From Rhodobacterales bacterium (lineage in GTDB: Bacteria; Pseudomonadota; Alphaproteobacteria; Rhodobacterales; Rhodobacteraceae): 6,816 nt of DNA. The stretch is taken from contig JANXPK010000138.1 in assembly GCA_025357355.1 (NCBI GenBank), positions 1-6,816 of the forward strand, in the 5' to 3' direction. Positions 4,510-6,816 of this stretch are shown here, in pieces. The notes under the pieces are model-generated. The model was not told the origin of the DNA. It searched no databases and saw nothing but the letters and a program-made list of their open reading frames with translations. Each line of letters starts with the position of its first letter. The first letter of the stretch is position 1. A program made the translations under genes and the position numbers.

Positions 4510-6749
4510 TGGATACCCTTGAAACCAAGCGCAAGTTCAGGCAGGTCGGCACTCGCCCCATCCGTCCCGACGGCATCGACAAGGTCAAAGGCCGTGCCCT
4601 TTACGGCGCCGACGTGACGGCCCCTGGCATGCTGGTGGGCCGCATCTTGCGCAGCCCCCATGCCCATGCCGAGATTGTCGCGATCGACACCTCCGCGGCC
4701 GAGGCTTTGTCCGGCGTCAAGGCCGTGGTCACCGGCCGCGATCTGGTGGCGCAGAAGGATGACTTCTTCCGCGACATTCAGGAAAACTGCCTCGCCACCA
4801 CCAAGGCGCTCTATGATGGCCACGCCGTCGCTGCCGTCGCTGCCGTCGATGCCAGCACGGCACGCGCGGCGCTGAAGCTGATCAAGGTCACCTACAAACA
4901 ACTGCCCCACGTCACCGATGTCGATGCCGCCATGACGCCCGGCGCCCCCATCGTGCAAGGGGGCCGCGCCTTGGAAACCGTGCCCAAAGGCATGTCGGCC
5001 AATGTCACCAACCAGGTTGAATTCGGCCACGGCAACCTCGACGCCGGCTTCAAACAGGCCGACCTTGTCGTCTCCCGCAGCTTCACCACCGCCGCCGCCC
5101 ATCAGGGTTATATCGAACCCCATGCCTGCCTTGCCCAGATGAACGCCGACGGCAAGGCTGATCTGTGGTGCTGTACCCAGGGCCATTACTTCGTCCGCAC
5201 CACCTGCGCCCTTCTCTTGGGGATGGAGGCGAGCCAGTTGCGCGTCACCGCCTCCGAAATCGGCGGCGGCTTTGGCGGCAAGACCGTGGTGTTCATCGAA
5301 CCGGTGGCCCTTGCCCTGTCACGCAAGGCCGGCCGCCCCGTCAAGATCGTGATGACGCGGGACGAGGTGTTCAAGGCCACCGGCCCCACCGTCGTCACCT
5401 CGATGGATGTCAGGATCGGCATGAAGAAGGATGGCCGCATCACCGCGGGCGAGGCGATCCTGCGCTATTCCGGCGGCGCCTTCCCCACCGGCACCGTCGA
5501 AATGGGCGCCTCTGCCGCCTTTGCCGCCTATGACCTCGCCGCCGTCCACACCTTGGGCTGGAACGTCCTGACCAACCGCCCGAAAGAAGCTGCCTACCGC
5601 GCCCCCGGCGCACCACAGGCGATCTATGCCGTCGAGTCGGTGATTGACGAGCTCTGCCAGAAGCTGAACCTCGACCCCCTGGACACCCGGCTCAAGAACG
5701 CCGCCCGCAAGGGCACGCTGTCGTCCTATGGTCCGACCTTCGATGACATCGGTCTTGTCGCCACCTTGGAGGCCGCCAAGAAGCACCCGCATTACAAGGC
5801 ACCCCTGGGCAAGAACCAGGGTCGCGGCCTGTCAGCGGGCTTCTGGTTCAACTTCGGCGGCAATACCTCGGTGTCGATGACCATCAACACGGATGGCACC
5901 GTGTCTGTGGCCGAAGGCAACCCCGACATCGGCGGCAGCCGCGCCTCGATCAGCCTGATGGCGGCGGAAGAACTTGGCATCCCCTATGACAAGGTCCGCA
6001 CCATCATCGCCGACACCGCGTCGCTCGGTTACAACGAGAATACCGATGGCAGCCGCGTGACCTTTGCCGTCGGCATGGCCACGATTCACGCCGCCCGCGC
6101 CGCCATCGCCAAGATGTGCGCCCGCGCCGCCGCGATCTGGGGCATCGACCCTGAAGCGGTGGAATGGGTGGACGGCGCCGCTGTTCCGGCCGGACCCAAT
6201 GCCGGGAAATTCCCGCCGATGACGCTCGCCGAAATCGCCGCCGTCGCCAACAACACTGGCGGCCCCATTGCCGGCCATGAAGAGTTCACCGCCGACGGGG
6301 CAGGGGTCAGCTTCGGCGTCCACCTCTGCGATGTCGAGGTTGATCCGGAAACCGGCTACACCACCGTCCTGCGCTACACCGTGTTCCAGGATGCGGGCAA
6401 GGCCGTCCACCCGGCCTATGTCGAAGGCCAGATGCAGGGCGGGGCGGTGCAGGGCATCGGCTGGGCCCTGAACGAGGAATACATCTACGGCGCCGATGGC
6501 CGCCTGCAAAATGCGGGTTTCCTTGATTACCGCGTGCCCGTCGCCTCGGATCTGCCCAACATCGACACGGTCATTCTGGAAATCCCCAACCCCGGCCACC
6601 CCTACGGCGTGCGCGGTGTCGGCGAAACGCCCATTGTGCCGCCGCTTGCCGCCCTGTCGAACGCCGTCTCGCATGCCATCGGTCTGCGGATGTCCAGCCT
6701 GCCGATGTCGCCGCCCCGCATCCTTGCAGCGCTGTCACACAAGGGCTGA
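4506..6749 (+). CDS. Molybdenum hydroxylase molybdopterin-binding catalytic subunit (CoxL/XdhA-like, subunit L)
   Basis: Catalytic subunit that binds the molybdopterin cytosine-dinucleotide or related cofactor and hydroxylates a substrate with water-derived oxygen. The 747 residues fit the family (about 750-800). The N-terminal aldehyde-oxidase a/b hammerhead domain opens with RPDGIDKVKGRALYGADV and includes LRSPHAHAEI. The cofactor-binding part has TQGH (224-227), GGGFGGK (253-259), AAYRAPGAPQAIYAVES (from 362), GQMQGGAVQGIGWALNEEY, and FLDYRVP. The general base sits in GVGETP (E707). The loop AYRAPGA (363-369) replaces AYxCSFR of form I CO dehydrogenase, whose copper-ligand cysteine is alanine here; it also differs from the AYRGAGR of the so-called form II proteins. 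Oxidation of CO is therefore unlikely; an N-heterocycle, aromatic or aldehyde substrate is more plausible but cannot be named. GAGG at 4497-4500 precedes ATGATG; the ATG at 4506 overlaps the small-subunit stop, and a start one codon later (4509) is equally possible. No frameshift or missing motif was seen. Confidence 0.94.
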   Translation: MMDTLETKRKFRQVGTRPIRPDGIDKVKGRALYGADVTAPGMLVGRILRSPHAHAEIVAIDTSAAEALSGVKAVVTGRDLVAQKDDFFRDIQENCLATTKALYDGHAVAAVAAVDASTARAALKLIKVTYKQLPHVTDVDAAMTPGAPIVQGGRALETVPKGMSANVTNQVEFGHGNLDAGFKQADLVVSRSFTTAAAHQGYIEPHACLAQMNADGKADLWCCTQGHYFVRTTCALLLGMEASQLRVTASEIGGGFGGKTVVFIEPVALALSRKAGRPVKIVMTRDEVFKATGPTVVTSMDVRIGMKKDGRITAGEAILRYSGGAFPTGTVEMGASAAFAAYDLAAVHTLGWNVLTNRPKEAAYRAPGAPQAIYAVESVIDELCQKLNLDPLDTRLKNAARKGTLSSYGPTFDDIGLVATLEAAKKHPHYKAPLGKNQGRGLSAGFWFNFGGNTSVSMTINTDGTVSVAEGNPDIGGSRASISLMAAEELGIPYDKVRTIIADTASLGYNENTDGSRVTFAVGMATIHAARAAIAKMCARAAAIWGIDPEAVEWVDGAAVPAGPNAGKFPPMTLAEIAAVANNTGGPIAGHEEFTADGAGVSFGVHLCDVEVDPETGYTTVLRYTVFQDAGKAVHPAYVEGQMQGGAVQGIGWALNEEYIYGADGRLQNAGFLDYRVPVASDLPNIDTVILEIPNPGHPYGVRGVGETPIVPPLAALSNAVSHAIGLRMSSLPMSPPRILAALSHKG

Positions 6750-6750
6750 C

Positions 6751-6816
6751 ATGGTTGAAGTCGCCCTCCTCGGCTCTCTGCGCGCCCACGCCGATGGCTT
6801 GGCCAAGGTGAATGTC
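6751..6816 (+). CDS. Start of a fourth operon gene, possibly a MoaD/ThiS-type sulfur carrier (3' end outside the window)
   Basis: An ATG lies one base after the large-subunit stop, with AAGGG (6741-6745) five bases upstream as its Shine-Dalgarno, so this looks like a true, coupled gene. Only 22 codons are visible and the frame is open to the edge. The residues MVEVALLGSLRAHADG, then LAKVNV, follow the first beta-hairpin of ubiquitin-like sulfur carriers of the MoaD/ThiS kind, which typically read V-x-L-F-G-x-L-R then a glycine turn and a second strand. Such proteins carry a C-terminal Gly-Gly thiocarboxylate used in molybdopterin or thiamine synthesis; that end cannot be checked here. Beside a molybdenum enzyme a cofactor role would make sense. 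With so few residues an unrelated protein with the same start remains possible. Confidence 0.5.
   Translation, partial: MVEVALLGSLRAHADGLAKVNV

Noticed and set aside
4488..5186. 232-codon minus-strand open frame over the start of the catalytic subunit gene
   Set aside because: Same pattern of antisense shadow: low-complexity Gly/Ala/Asp/Val composition, no family resemblance, opposite to conserved coding sequence.
5832..6674. Long open frame (280 codons) on the minus strand inside the catalytic subunit gene
   Set aside because: It is antisense to a well-conserved protein with every expected motif; its translation is rich in G, A, D, H and R, typical of the complement of GC-rich coding DNA, and it has no recognisable domain.
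4506..6749. Naming the operon coxMSL, aerobic CO dehydrogenase
   Set aside because: The AYxCSFR signature with its copper-ligand cysteine is absent; the loop reads AYRAPGA.

Overview
The window is GC-rich, tightly packed bacterial DNA. Codon use, short gene spacing and the gene types suggest an alphaproteobacterium, probably of the Rhodobacter/Paracoccus kind. This is an inference from style; no marker gene is present. Two transcription units diverge from a 418-base control region (2755-3172).

Leftward (minus strand), the order of transcription is a MelR-like AraC-family regulator (1879-2754), a 151-base gap with a possible promoter, the periplasmic sugar-binding protein of a CUT1-type ABC importer (465-1727), and the first 150 residues of its MalF/UgpA-type permease (450 down to the window edge). 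The second permease and the ATPase probably lie beyond base 1. The regulator resembles E. coli MelR in both its cupin and DNA-binding domains, so it probably senses a sugar and activates the importer.

Rightward (plus strand), three overlapping genes encode a complete molybdenum hydroxylase of the xanthine dehydrogenase/CO dehydrogenase superfamily in the order M-S-L: FAD subunit (3173-4036), two-[2Fe-2S] subunit (4033-4509) and molybdopterin catalytic subunit (4506-6749). Both junctions are ATGA overlaps. The predicted electron path is substrate to Mo-cofactor, to two 2Fe-2S clusters, to FAD, to an external acceptor. The active-site loop reads AYRAPGAP, not the CO dehydrogenase signature AYxCSFR, so this is probably not a CO dehydrogenase; its substrate cannot be read from the sequence. 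One base after the L stop, with its own Shine-Dalgarno, a fourth gene begins (6751 onward). Its 22 visible residues look like the first strand of a MoaD/ThiS-type sulfur carrier, which would tie cofactor sulfuration to this operon.

The control region is the least explained part. It holds a good sigma70-like promoter for the regulator with an inverted repeat across it, an AT-rich stretch, a perfect 27-base palindrome followed by a second palindrome that repeats the TGGTCC half-site, and three successive potential hairpins leading to the ribosome-binding site of the first hydroxylase gene. No RNA genes, insertion sequences or CRISPR arrays were seen.
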